Shown: piece by piece, positions 57,583 through 64,000 of the stretch | Layout of the letters: each line of letters begins with the position of its first letter | Numbering within the stretch: the stretch's first letter is position 1 | Source: Candidatus Flexicrinis proximus | GTDB lineage: Bacteria; Chloroflexota; Anaerolineae; Aggregatilineales; Phototrophicaceae | Direction of reading: 5' to 3' | Assembly (NCBI GenBank): GCA_016712885.1 | Contig: JADJQF010000033.1 | Span: forward strand, 682,001 to 746,000 | Length of the DNA stretch: 64,000 nucleotides | The notes under the pieces: model-generated | The model's database searches: none | Told to the model about the DNA's origin: nothing | Seen by the model: only the letters and a program-made list of their open reading frames with translations | Translations under genes and position numbers: made by a program

Positions 57583-59067
57583 TCAGCCGAGCCGCTGATA
57601 AATCCCTTTCAGCGCTGGGTAAAGCTCGCGGTACAGCGCATAGTGCTCCCCGTAAACCGCCCGTTCGGTGCCGGTCGGCGTGATGTCGCCCCGCCCGACA
57701 AATGCCTCGCAGGCCGCCGACACCGTGCCGTACCATCCCGCACCGACCATCGCCAGGATCGCCGCCCCCAGCGCGCTGCCTTCTGTCGTTGGCGCCGCTT
57801 CAACCGGCACCCCCAGCACATCCGCGATGATCTGCCGCCACAACGGGCTGCGTGCGCCCCCCCCCGCGACCCGCGCGACATCCGGCAGCGGGACCCCCCC
57901 CTCGCGCATCAGCGTAAACGAGTCGTTCAGGCCGAATGCGACGCCTTCCAGCACCGAGCGCGTCAGGTGGGCGCGGGTGTGCCGCGCGGTCAGCCCAACG
58001 AAAGCGCCGCGCGCCAGCGGATCGGGGTGCGGGGTGCGTTCGCCGGTTAGGTAGGGCAGGAACAGCAGACCGTCGCTGCCTGCCGGCGCGGATGCCGCTT
58101 CGGTCACCAGCACGTCAAACGGCACATCTGCCGCCAGCGTATCGCGGTACCACTGCAGCGCCCCGGCCGCGCTTAGCATCACGCCCATCCAGTGCCACAG
58201 CCCCGGCACCGCATGGCAGAACGCGTGCACGCTGCCGTTCTTCTCATAGACGTAGGATTCCAGCGGCGCGAAGACCACCCCTGAGGTTCCAATGGTCACG
58301 CTCACCAGTCCGGGGGCAGTTAGCCCCATGCCAATCGCGGCGGTCGATTGGTCGCCGCCGCCCGCGACGACCGGCGTCCCGATCACGAGTCCGGTCTGCG
58401 CGGCCCCCTGCGCGTGAACAGTCCCGGTAATCTCGGTGCCCTCGTGGACGCTGGGCAGCCACGCGGTCGGGATGTCCAGTGCTGAGGTCACGTGGCTCGA
58501 CCACTTACGCGCGCCGACGTCCAGCAGCGACGTGCCGCTGGCATCCGCGACGTCGATGGCATGTTCTCCAGTCAGGCAGTAGCGGATGTAATCTTTCGGC
58601 AGCAGGATATGCGCGCACTGTGCGTAGACTTCCGGCTCATTTTCCCGTACCCACAATATCTTTGGAGCCGTGAACCCGGTAAGCACGCGGCTCCCCGTGA
58701 TGCGGATGATCTCCGCCGCGCCGACTGCGCGCGTGATCTCGTCGCACTGTTTCTGCGTACGCTGATCGTTCCACAGGATCGCCGGCCGTAGGACGCGACC
58801 TGCTGCGTCGAGCATGACCAGCCCGTGCATTTGTCCGGTGACGCCGATCGCCTTGATGGCCGCGCTGTCTATTCCACTTTCCGCCAGTACTGCGCGGATC
58901 GACTCTGCCGTGCCTGTCCACCAATCCGCCGGATTCTGTTCGCTCCAGAGCGGGAATGGCGAGGACACGGATTGCGGTGTCGTATGGGTTGCGATGATTT
59001 TGCCGTTGCCGACCAGGATCGCTTTTGCGCCGGTCGTACTGATGTCGAGCCCGAGGACGTATTCCAT
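57583..59067 (-). CDS. xylB: Xylulokinase
   Basis: FGGY-family carbohydrate kinase of 494 residues phosphorylating D-xylulose to xylulose 5-phosphate, leading into the pentose-phosphate pathway. The start at 59067 has AAAGG eight bases upstream. Family marks are GLDISTTGAKAILVGNGK (phosphate-1 motif), ILWNDQRTQKQCDEI, a substrate-side Asp in VAGGGDQSTAAIGMG, and AGGGARSPLWRQIIADVLGV near the C-terminus. Xylulose specificity is inferred from overall similarity; other FGGY substrates remain possible. No xylose isomerase gene is adjacent. Confidence 0.88.
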   Translation of the reverse strand: MEYVLGLDISTTGAKAILVGNGKIIATHTTPQSVSSPFPLWSEQNPADWWTGTAESIRAVLAESGIDSAAIKAIGVTGQMHGLVMLDAAGRVLRPAILWNDQRTQKQCDEITRAVGAAEIIRITGSRVLTGFTAPKILWVRENEPEVYAQCAHILLPKDYIRYCLTGEHAIDVADASGTSLLDVGARKWSSHVTSALDIPTAWLPSVHEGTEITGTVHAQGAAQTGLVIGTPVVAGGGDQSTAAIGMGLTAPGLVSVTIGTSGVVFAPLESYVYEKNGSVHAFCHAVPGLWHWMGVMLSAAGALQWYRDTLAADVPFDVLVTEAASAPAGSDGLLFLPYLTGERTPHPDPLARGAFVGLTARHTRAHLTRSVLEGVAFGLNDSFTLMREGGVPLPDVARVAGGGARSPLWRQIIADVLGVPVEAAPTTEGSALGAAILAMVGAGWYGTVSAACEAFVGRGDITPTGTERAVYGEHYALYRELYPALKGIYQRLG

Positions 59068-59237
59068 CTGAACAGCCTTTACCTGAGTGTTCCAATCCAC
59101 AAGCAGAAAGTTTAGCGCAGATTACGAATTCTGCTCCACTGTTACCGGTAAGCTCATTGTGTTGTCGGGACAACAGTGTCACGCCGGCACACGTGCTATA
59201 CCCTAAACATCGTGTAGCGGTATCAGGGAGTAGCATC

Positions 59238-59684
59238 ATGTCCACTAAAGCTCAGCACGTTCAACCCCTCGCGCTCAACCGGACGGTGATCAACGGCATA
59301 ATCGGCGGAGTGATCGGCGGTATCGTCTTCGGCATGTTGATGGCAATGATGGGAATGCTGCCAATGGTCGGCATGCTGATCGGCCAGGATAGCGCGGTCG
59401 TTGGGTTTGTCGTACACATGGCGATCAGCGCGGCATTTGGCGCCGCATACGGCTTCGCCGCGCCGCGGCTTCCGCTTCGCAGTTGGGTAAGCGCTGCCGT
59501 CGCGGGCATTGGTTATGGGATCATCCTTTGGGTAGCCGGCGCATTGATCCTCATGCCGCTCATGTTGGGTATGAACGAAATGATCTTGCAGATTGGGCAG
59601 ATGCAGCTCAACAGTCTGATGGGCCATGTCATTTTTGGTGTGGTCCTTGCCGCGATCTATAAGACGTTGCTTGAGCGCGGGTAA
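59238..59684 (+). CDS. Small multi-pass membrane protein (YagU/DUF6789-like)
   Basis: 148 residues, start after AGGGAG. Four hydrophobic helices cover most of the chain: INGIIGGVIGGIVFGMLMAM, VVGFVVHMAISAAFGAAYGF, SWVSAAVAGIGYGIILWVAG and VIFGVVLAAIYKTLL. Many Met and Gly residues line them (MMGMLPMVGMLIG, PLMLGMNEMILQIGQM). The conserved HMAIS and GHVIFGVVLA segments resemble DUF6789/YagU-type proteins of unknown function. It lies 30 nt before the Crp/Fnr gene, possibly co-transcribed. Confidence 0.75.
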   Translation: MSTKAQHVQPLALNRTVINGIIGGVIGGIVFGMLMAMMGMLPMVGMLIGQDSAVVGFVVHMAISAAFGAAYGFAAPRLPLRSWVSAAVAGIGYGIILWVAGALILMPLMLGMNEMILQIGQMQLNSLMGHVIFGVVLAAIYKTLLERG

Positions 59685-59713
59685 GGTTGACCCTCTCGGA
59701 CTCCTCATGAGTC

Positions 59714-60433
59714 ATGACCCCAAATAACGAGGCGCGCCACTTGTCTGTAGCGATTGGACTACCGCTTCTCGGTGGCTTATCACCGGATGAACACGCGCGC
59801 GTGCTGCGACATGCGCGCGTGTTCACATTTCTGCGCGACCAACCCATCTTTCGGGTAGGGGAGCCGGCCACTGCGGTCTACTTCCTGTTGGATGGGCTCG
59901 TAAAAGTGATGTATGGCAATCCGCGCGGCGACGAGTCGACCATCGCCATCTTCCAGAGCGGCGATACCTTCGGTGAGTTATTTCTGGGCAAATACCGCTT
60001 CAGGGTCGGCACAGCGGTTGCCTTGCTTCCCACACGGATCGCGTCGATCGCAGAAAATGACCTGATCGACCTGTTCGAACAGATCCCGCGTTTCAGCCTT
60101 AACTTCATGCGGCACCTGGCCGACCGGAACCGCGAGGCGCTGGCCCGCATGCATGCTCTGATGCATGTCGACGCCCGCTCGCGGCTCCTTGGGGTGCTGT
60201 ACAACTTGTCGCGGCATCACTGCTGCGGACGCGATGACTGGTTCGAGCTTCCCGATGCGATTACGCAGTCCGACATCGCCACGATGTCGTGCTTGAACCG
60301 CAGCACCGTGAGCCTGCTGTTGAACGACCTGCGGCGAACTGGAATTCTGGGGGGCTCAGGGCGGACACTTCGTGTCAACGTCCCTGCCGTGCACGCAATT
60401 CTCGAAGATGCCGGCCTCGAAATCCTGACCTGA
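59714..60433 (+). CDS. Crp/Fnr-family transcriptional regulator
   Basis: 239 residues. The cNMP-binding-like beta roll starts FLRDQPIFRVGEPATAVYFL, and the phosphate-binding position reads GDTFGELFLGK. A dimerisation helix (NFMRHLADRNREALARMHAL) precedes a helix-turn-helix with recognition helix DIATMSCLNRSTVSLLLNDL. The CC pair near residue 177 (SRHHCCGRDDW) is in the loop before the HTH; it is not the four-Cys pattern of FNR. The effector cannot be deduced. No good ribosome-binding site precedes the ATG, so the start may be slightly off. Confidence 0.88.
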   Translation: MTPNNEARHLSVAIGLPLLGGLSPDEHARVLRHARVFTFLRDQPIFRVGEPATAVYFLLDGLVKVMYGNPRGDESTIAIFQSGDTFGELFLGKYRFRVGTAVALLPTRIASIAENDLIDLFEQIPRFSLNFMRHLADRNREALARMHALMHVDARSRLLGVLYNLSRHHCCGRDDWFELPDAITQSDIATMSCLNRSTVSLLLNDLRRTGILGGSGRTLRVNVPAVHAILEDAGLEILT

Positions 60434-60647
60434 GACCAAACCGGGTTACGGGCCGTATCCTCAGGTTACGACCCTGTTGCCACGCTAACGACCGCACCAC
60501 TGGGGCGCGTCTGCCGTGGTATGCGCTTTCTGGCGGGTTACGGAACCGTAGGCTGCTCCACACGACGTTTACCGAAAATCCATATCTGCTCAACACATGG
60601 CCGCTATTCTCCAGTTATCGATTGGCAGTAACGATACGGAGGAAACC

Positions 60648-61043
60648 ATGAAATTGCACAAGACGATCCTGACCGCGGTAGTGTTGGCAGCAGTATCGGT
60701 GACGGCGTTCGCCCAGCCAGATATGAAGATCGATGTCGGTGCCGACGCCGTCGTATTCCGCGAAGAAGGCAGCATCCAGGTGTGGACGCCCGACGCGGAC
60801 GGTGTCTGGGCGCCGGTGATCAGCCTCAGCGCCGACGAAGTTCTCGCCTATGAGGATGCGGTACCCAACGAAAATACGGTTGTCGCCAGTGAAGGGGACA
60901 TCTCGGTTGAACTGCTGAGCAACGGTCAGTGGCAGGTCAATAACGGCCCCGACCTCGAAGGCAAGGTCAATGTCGTCGTCTTCGAAACCGACTTCACCTA
61001 TACCCACGAATACAACTGGAGCGTCTACGGCGACGTCCTCTAG
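60648..61043 (+). CDS. Small exported protein with the domain also found at 56077
   Basis: 131 residues; start after GGAGG. Signal peptide MKLHKTILTAVVLAAVSVTA with cleavage near AFAQP. The mature part is acidic and beta-rich (SIQVWTPDADGVWAPVISLS, then ADEVLAYEDAVPNENTVVAS), and its last ~75 residues align with those of the 56077 protein. No enzyme motif is present. The 214-bp gap upstream, after the Crp/Fnr gene, contains no gene that I can support, and control by that regulator is only possible. Confidence 0.7.
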   Translation: MKLHKTILTAVVLAAVSVTAFAQPDMKIDVGADAVVFREEGSIQVWTPDADGVWAPVISLSADEVLAYEDAVPNENTVVASEGDISVELLSNGQWQVNNGPDLEGKVNVVVFETDFTYTHEYNWSVYGDVL

Positions 61044-61062
61044 CCCGCTTCACGGTCGTACC

Positions 61063-61116
61063 CCCCCTCCCGGCCGGCAGTTGCCCAACGACTGAACCAT
61101 CGGGGAGGGGGGAGGA
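61063..61116. terminator. GC-rich hairpin after the small exported-protein gene
   Basis: CCCCCCTCCC near 61063 can pair with GGGGAGGGGGG near 61103-61113, about 20 nt after the stop. No U tract follows on the plus strand, so it is a stem of uncertain function, possibly stabilising the message. Confidence 0.4.
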
Positions 61117-61138
61117 AGGCAGCGTAATCCAAATATCA

Positions 61139-61172
61139 AAAGGCCCCCTTCAACCCGGTGAAGGGGGCTTTC
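61139..61172. terminator. Bidirectional rho-independent terminator
   Basis: GCCCCCTTCA (61143-61152) pairs with TGAAGGGGGC (61159-61168) around ACCCGG. On the minus strand it ends in CCTTTTGAT; on the plus strand in CTTTCG. It separates the convergent genes at 60648 and 61193. Confidence 0.8.
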
Positions 61173-61192
61173 GTATTCGGGGTGCTGGCAGG

Positions 61193-61969
61193 TTAGTTGG
61201 TGGTGATGGTGAACTTGGCCTTCGGGGACTTGCCGGTCTCGCCAGACTTGCTGATGTACTCGACCTGCCAGGTATAGGTGTGGTCCTGTTCGAAGACCAG
61301 CGCCTTTTCGCCAGCGGAGATCGGAGTCGAGCACTCGTCATTCGAGCAGCCTTCGCCGCCGTAAACCATGTGCCGGGTGAGGATCACCTTGCCGGTTTCA
61401 GTGTCCTTGACGAGCAGGCGGAAACCGAGGTGGATCGAGTGGCCCGCGTCGAACTTCAGCATGGTGAACTCGTTCATTGAGAGGTAAGTGTTGTGCGCGG
61501 GGAAGATTGGCGCCTTAATCTCGAGTTCGTCGACCGTTGCAGCGAACTTCACGCTCTTGAGCTTGGTCGTGCCAACCTTGGTGATGACCTGCCATTCGAC
61601 GTGCTGGCCGTCGCGGGTGTGGTCGAATACGCCGGTGTCCAGCGAGTTGACCGTGCAGTTGGCAGGCCCGCAGGTGTAGGTCGGCTTGAGCGTGAAAACT
61701 TCGCCTGTTTCAACGATCTTGAACTTCAGGAAGTAGGTCGTGGCGCTGACGTTCGTCCACTGGAAGGGGACACCGACATACAGCGACATGTTGTTCATCG
61801 GGAAGACCGGCTGGGCGACCAGCAGCACAAAGTTTGGATTGCTGATCGACTCGCCAGCGGGGGCGGCCGGAAGGGGCAGGGCTTCCTGTGCGAAGGCCGG
61901 GACGGCGGCCATCATCACAACTACCATCATCAGAAGTGAGAAGAAGCGGGTCAGGGTCGTGCGGGTCAT
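61193..61969 (-). CDS. Exported fibronectin-like repeat protein of unknown function
   Basis: 258 residues with signal peptide (MTRTTLTRFFSLLMMVVVMM, cleavage near AFAQE). The mature protein contains two beta-sandwich-like repeats with similar features: PVFPMNNMSLYVGVPFQWTN/TTYFLKFKIVETGEVFTL and APIFPAHNTYLSMNEFTMLK/FRLLVKDTETGKVILT. Each repeat ends with a W-rich strand (VEWQVITKVG; TYTWQVEYISKSGETG). Four cysteines (CGPANC; CSNDEC) suggest disulfides. It resembles carbohydrate- or cell-wall-associated modules, but no family is certain. Confidence 0.7.
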   Translation of the reverse strand: MTRTTLTRFFSLLMMVVVMMAAVPAFAQEALPLPAAPAGESISNPNFVLLVAQPVFPMNNMSLYVGVPFQWTNVSATTYFLKFKIVETGEVFTLKPTYTCGPANCTVNSLDTGVFDHTRDGQHVEWQVITKVGTTKLKSVKFAATVDELEIKAPIFPAHNTYLSMNEFTMLKFDAGHSIHLGFRLLVKDTETGKVILTRHMVYGGEGCSNDECSTPISAGEKALVFEQDHTYTWQVEYISKSGETGKSPKAKFTITTN

Positions 61970-62154
61970 GTTGGTTACTCCGTGAATTTGGATGTGTGAA
62001 CTTATGACCCTATCCTATCGAGCGATCGTCCAGAAATCGTCTAGGCGCGCAAACGATCGCAGACGGTGTAGATTCCAGCGCGCAAAATCGCATTCCTGTG
62101 TATCATCGAATCAGCAGATTTTCGGCGTGGCCGGCAATCGAAAGACAGGTTGTG

Positions 62155-63201
62155 ATGGCACGGACAATTATCAAATCCCTCATCATCGTAGGGTATCTTC
62201 TGGCCATCACCGCGGCGGTGACAGCGGTCGGCGGCGATCAGGAAGGGCGGGCCGCATCCCCCGCCAACGACAATTTTGCCAGCGCCATGCCGGTCGTCTT
62301 CAACACGACGCAGACGGTCAAAAACACGCACATGGCGACGACAGAGGCAGGCGAACCCCTCGAACACTGCGTGCAGACGCATACCAAGAACGTATGGTTC
62401 ACGTTTGTCGCGCCGTTCAGCGGCAAGCTGGCGTTTTCCACGGCTGGCAGCCGCTTCTCCGATATAGATGGGAGCTTTGTAACGTCCGCGTCGATCACCG
62501 TCTATAGCGGTACGGCACTGAACGCGCTGAGTCCCGTGGACTGTGCGAACATTTTCCCGGTGGTGCTGACGGATGTCGATATCGTCGCGGGGACGGCCTA
62601 TTACATCGTCGTCTCTGTCGCCGGCACTACGGCGCCGTCCGTCCTGAAGTTCAAGTCATCCATCGTCACAATCCACAGCGGCTTGTACAACCTGGGGCTG
62701 ATGAACCCGGGTTTCGAAAGCCCGCTTGGGGTTGGTTGGAAGCTACAGAACGCGACCAACGGTGACTATCGCGAATGCTTTGTTGACCCGTACCAGGGGG
62801 CCTGCTATATCAAGCTGATCGGCGGTCCGAACGAAGCGACCGTGCTGAAACAAACGGTACCCTGGCCGTCCAGTGTGTTGCTGCCGCGCGTCGGCGACTT
62901 GATCATGTTCTACGGGGTGGTAAAGTCAGCTGCGCCGGTCAACCTGACAGTTGCGCTGAAAATCATTTACGCCGATGGGACGCCGACGACGGTGGTCAAG
63001 ACAAAACGGACATTAGCCTCAGGATACGCCGTGCTCGCCGTGCAGGAACTGATCGCCAGCCGCTCGGTGGCATCGCTGAAGCTCAGCTTCACCAACAGGG
63101 CGACCGGTGGGAGCGTACTGGTTGACGGCACCGATATCCTGTTTTTCACGGGGCTGCTGCGCGCTGCGCCGCTGGCGGCACCCCACACACTGCGACAGTA
63201 G
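62155..63201 (+). CDS. Exported protein with PPC-like and galactose-binding-like domains
   Basis: 348 residues. Start at 62155 gives a signal peptide (ARTIIKSLIIVGYLLAITAA). The mature N-terminus PANDNFASAMPVVFNTTQTV...EAGEPLEH...NVWFTFVAPFSGKL is the typical start of the bacterial pre-peptidase C-terminal (PPC) beta sandwich (NDNF, EAGEP, VWF-TAP-like). After about residue 170 a second domain (NPGFESPLGVGWKLQNATNG to the end) resembles galactose-binding carbohydrate modules. No catalytic domain follows. It probably binds sugars or proteins outside the cell. Repeat copy 11 starts 24 nt after the stop. Confidence 0.78.
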   Translation: MARTIIKSLIIVGYLLAITAAVTAVGGDQEGRAASPANDNFASAMPVVFNTTQTVKNTHMATTEAGEPLEHCVQTHTKNVWFTFVAPFSGKLAFSTAGSRFSDIDGSFVTSASITVYSGTALNALSPVDCANIFPVVLTDVDIVAGTAYYIVVSVAGTTAPSVLKFKSSIVTIHSGLYNLGLMNPGFESPLGVGWKLQNATNGDYRECFVDPYQGACYIKLIGGPNEATVLKQTVPWPSSVLLPRVGDLIMFYGVVKSAAPVNLTVALKIIYADGTPTTVVKTKRTLASGYAVLAVQELIASRSVASLKLSFTNRATGGSVLVDGTDILFFTGLLRAAPLAAPHTLRQ

Positions 63202-63224
63202 CGCGTGTGATCGACTTCCAGTAG

Positions 63225-63362
63225 GGTTCCACCCCAGACCCGGCAGGAGTGCATACTCCTGTACCTTGCACAGCGAATTTGTGGCAGTCACGCCACAGAT
63301 TTGCTGATGAGGGGCCGAGGGGCGCAAGTCCCTCGCGGGGGTGTGGAGACAGCGCCTCCACA
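63225..63362 (+). repeat. Dispersed structured repeat, copy 11 (subfamily A)
   Basis: GGGTTCCACCCC and a GGCAGGAGTGCATACTCCTG hairpin are followed by a central stem GCGAATTTGTGGC with GCCACAGATTTGC (two wobble pairs), then GAGGGGCCGAGGGGCGCAAG and GGAGACAGCGCCTCC. It follows the PPC-protein gene and precedes the convergent YihY gene. Confidence 0.88.
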
Positions 63363-63393
63363 AACTAAATCCAGCACGCCATCACGCTGTAGA

Positions 63394-64000
63394 TCACGGC
63401 ATAAACGGGTTCTTCGGCAGGCTGCGCTCGGCGATCTGCTTCGATCGCGCCCGTGAGAACGTATGCGTGAACTCGGCGCCGTACAGGATGATCTGCGCCG
63501 AGTAGTTCACCCACACCAGCATCGCGATCAGCGAACCCGCCGCGCCATAGGCAGACGACGGGGCAGCGTTAGCAAAATACCATACCAGCGCCATCCGCCC
63601 CAGCGAAAACAGAAAAGTCGTGATCGCCGCGCCGATGAAGGAATCGAGCCAGTAGGTTCTCGCATTGGGCAGGAACTTGAAGATCATCATGAACAGCGCC
63701 GTCGTCGCGCCATAAGAAAGCAGGAAATTCGTGACCTGCAGAATGGCTTCTGTTCCCGGAAGCGGGTCGAGCACCTGCCGGCCATACACGGCCACCAGCG
63801 TGTTGACGATCAGACTAAGCACGATCAGCGCGCCGGCCACCAGAATCATCGCAAATGCCACCAGCCGCCCGCGCAGAAACCTCAGAATACCTTCTGAGCG
63901 GTTCGTCGGCTGCGGCACCTTCCAGATGATGTTCAGCACTGCCTGCAGGTGATTGAAGACCGCCAGCGCGCCCAGCATCAGCAGGACAAGGCTGATGATC
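63394..64000 (-). CDS. YihY/BrkB-family membrane protein (5' end outside window)
   Basis: C-terminal part of a YihY/virulence-factor-BrkB-type membrane protein. The frame stays open through the right edge, so the gene starts outside the window; about 200 of the typical 280-300 residues are seen. Visible features are the NIIWKVPQPTNRS region, helices LVAFAMILVAGALIVLSLIV, LLSYGATTALFMMIFKFLPN and FIGAAITTFLFSLGRMAL, then SSAYGAAGSLIAMLVWVNYSAQIILYGAEF, the hallmark ending of the family. Function in transport or envelope integrity is not settled for any member. Confidence 0.9.
   Translation of the reverse strand, partial: IISLVLLMLGALAVFNHLQAVLNIIWKVPQPTNRSEGILRFLRGRLVAFAMILVAGALIVLSLIVNTLVAVYGRQVLDPLPGTEAILQVTNFLLSYGATTALFMMIFKFLPNARTYWLDSFIGAAITTFLFSLGRMALVWYFANAAPSSAYGAAGSLIAMLVWVNYSAQIILYGAEFTHTFSRARSKQIAERSLPKNPFMP

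Noticed and set aside
60443..60543. Three GGTTACG-like words near the Crp/Fnr gene end
   Set aside because: The words are too short and too irregularly spaced to support an operator or repeat array.
1..64000. tRNA, rRNA, CRISPR, phage or transposase genes
   Set aside because: No cloverleaf-like sequences, no rRNA signatures, no direct-repeat/spacer array and no transposase or integrase motif were seen on either strand by eye; a tRNAscan or HMM run could still find something.

Overview
The window looks like chromosomal DNA of a GC-rich, free-living heterotrophic bacterium. My best guess is a member of the Chloroflexota (Anaerolineae-like). The reasons are the short secreted beta-rich proteins, the TPR-containing lytic transglycosylase lipoprotein, the large class A PBP-like protein with a W-rich cytoplasmic extension, and a general gene style familiar from that phylum. 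No rRNA or marker protein is present to prove it. I see no tRNA, rRNA, CRISPR array, phage gene or intact insertion sequence.

Layout. 1-821 is the end of a DppC-type ABC permease. 1142-14260 is mostly minus strand: a secreted SH3b protein, an SDR, a WD40-like/TolB-like protein, a methyltransferase, a USP-like protein with a KdpE-like regulator and KdpD-like kinase, a TPR/SLT lipoprotein, a GT4 glycosyltransferase, the GTPase YchF and two ClbS/DinB-like paralogues with a LexA-like double box between them. 14406-20284 has a Nudix hydrolase, a 1348-residue PBP1a-like protein that has lost every recognised catalytic residue, and GAPDH. 20686-23168 encodes a beta-decarboxylating dehydrogenase coupled to an MBL hydrolase, and a small membrane protein. 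24783-29904 is a ferric-iron-type ABC transporter operon with two unrelated genes inside it and a strongly folded leader in front. 30017-39161 carries an M29 aminopeptidase, an S9 peptidase, an AI-2E-type permease, a Clp-like AAA+ protein with a degenerate first ATPase and a GNAT protein. 39383-45650 holds a sulfotransferase/phosphatase pair, a PadR-modA-modB operon and a divergent MarR-PLP enzyme-flavin monooxygenase operon with clear operators. 45773-64000 has secreted proteins, a methyltransferase, a UbiB-like kinase with a Get3/ArsA ATPase, a REC-histidine kinase, tryptophan dioxygenase, a glycogen debranching enzyme, xylulokinase, a Crp/Fnr regulator and a partial YihY protein.

The most striking element is a family of eleven dispersed, intergenic, roughly 110-150 bp repeats. 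Each is a chain of hairpins: a GGGGTT..CCCC hairpin, a GCAGGAG..CTCCTGC hairpin, a long central stem, a GGGCGCAAGTCCC hairpin and a GGAGGCAGCGCCTCC hairpin. The central stem changes sequence between copies while staying paired. Ten of the eleven copies point the same way on the chromosome whatever the direction of nearby genes. Several sit 10-50 nt after stop codons and two lie inside operons. They behave like a structured mobile or regulatory element (REP/MITE-like), and I do not know a name for this family.

The genes together suggest an organism living on peptides, polysaccharide and pentoses (M29 and S9 peptidases, debranching enzyme, xylulokinase, GAPDH, peptide/nickel-type permease), importing iron and molybdate, with elaborate one- and two-component control.
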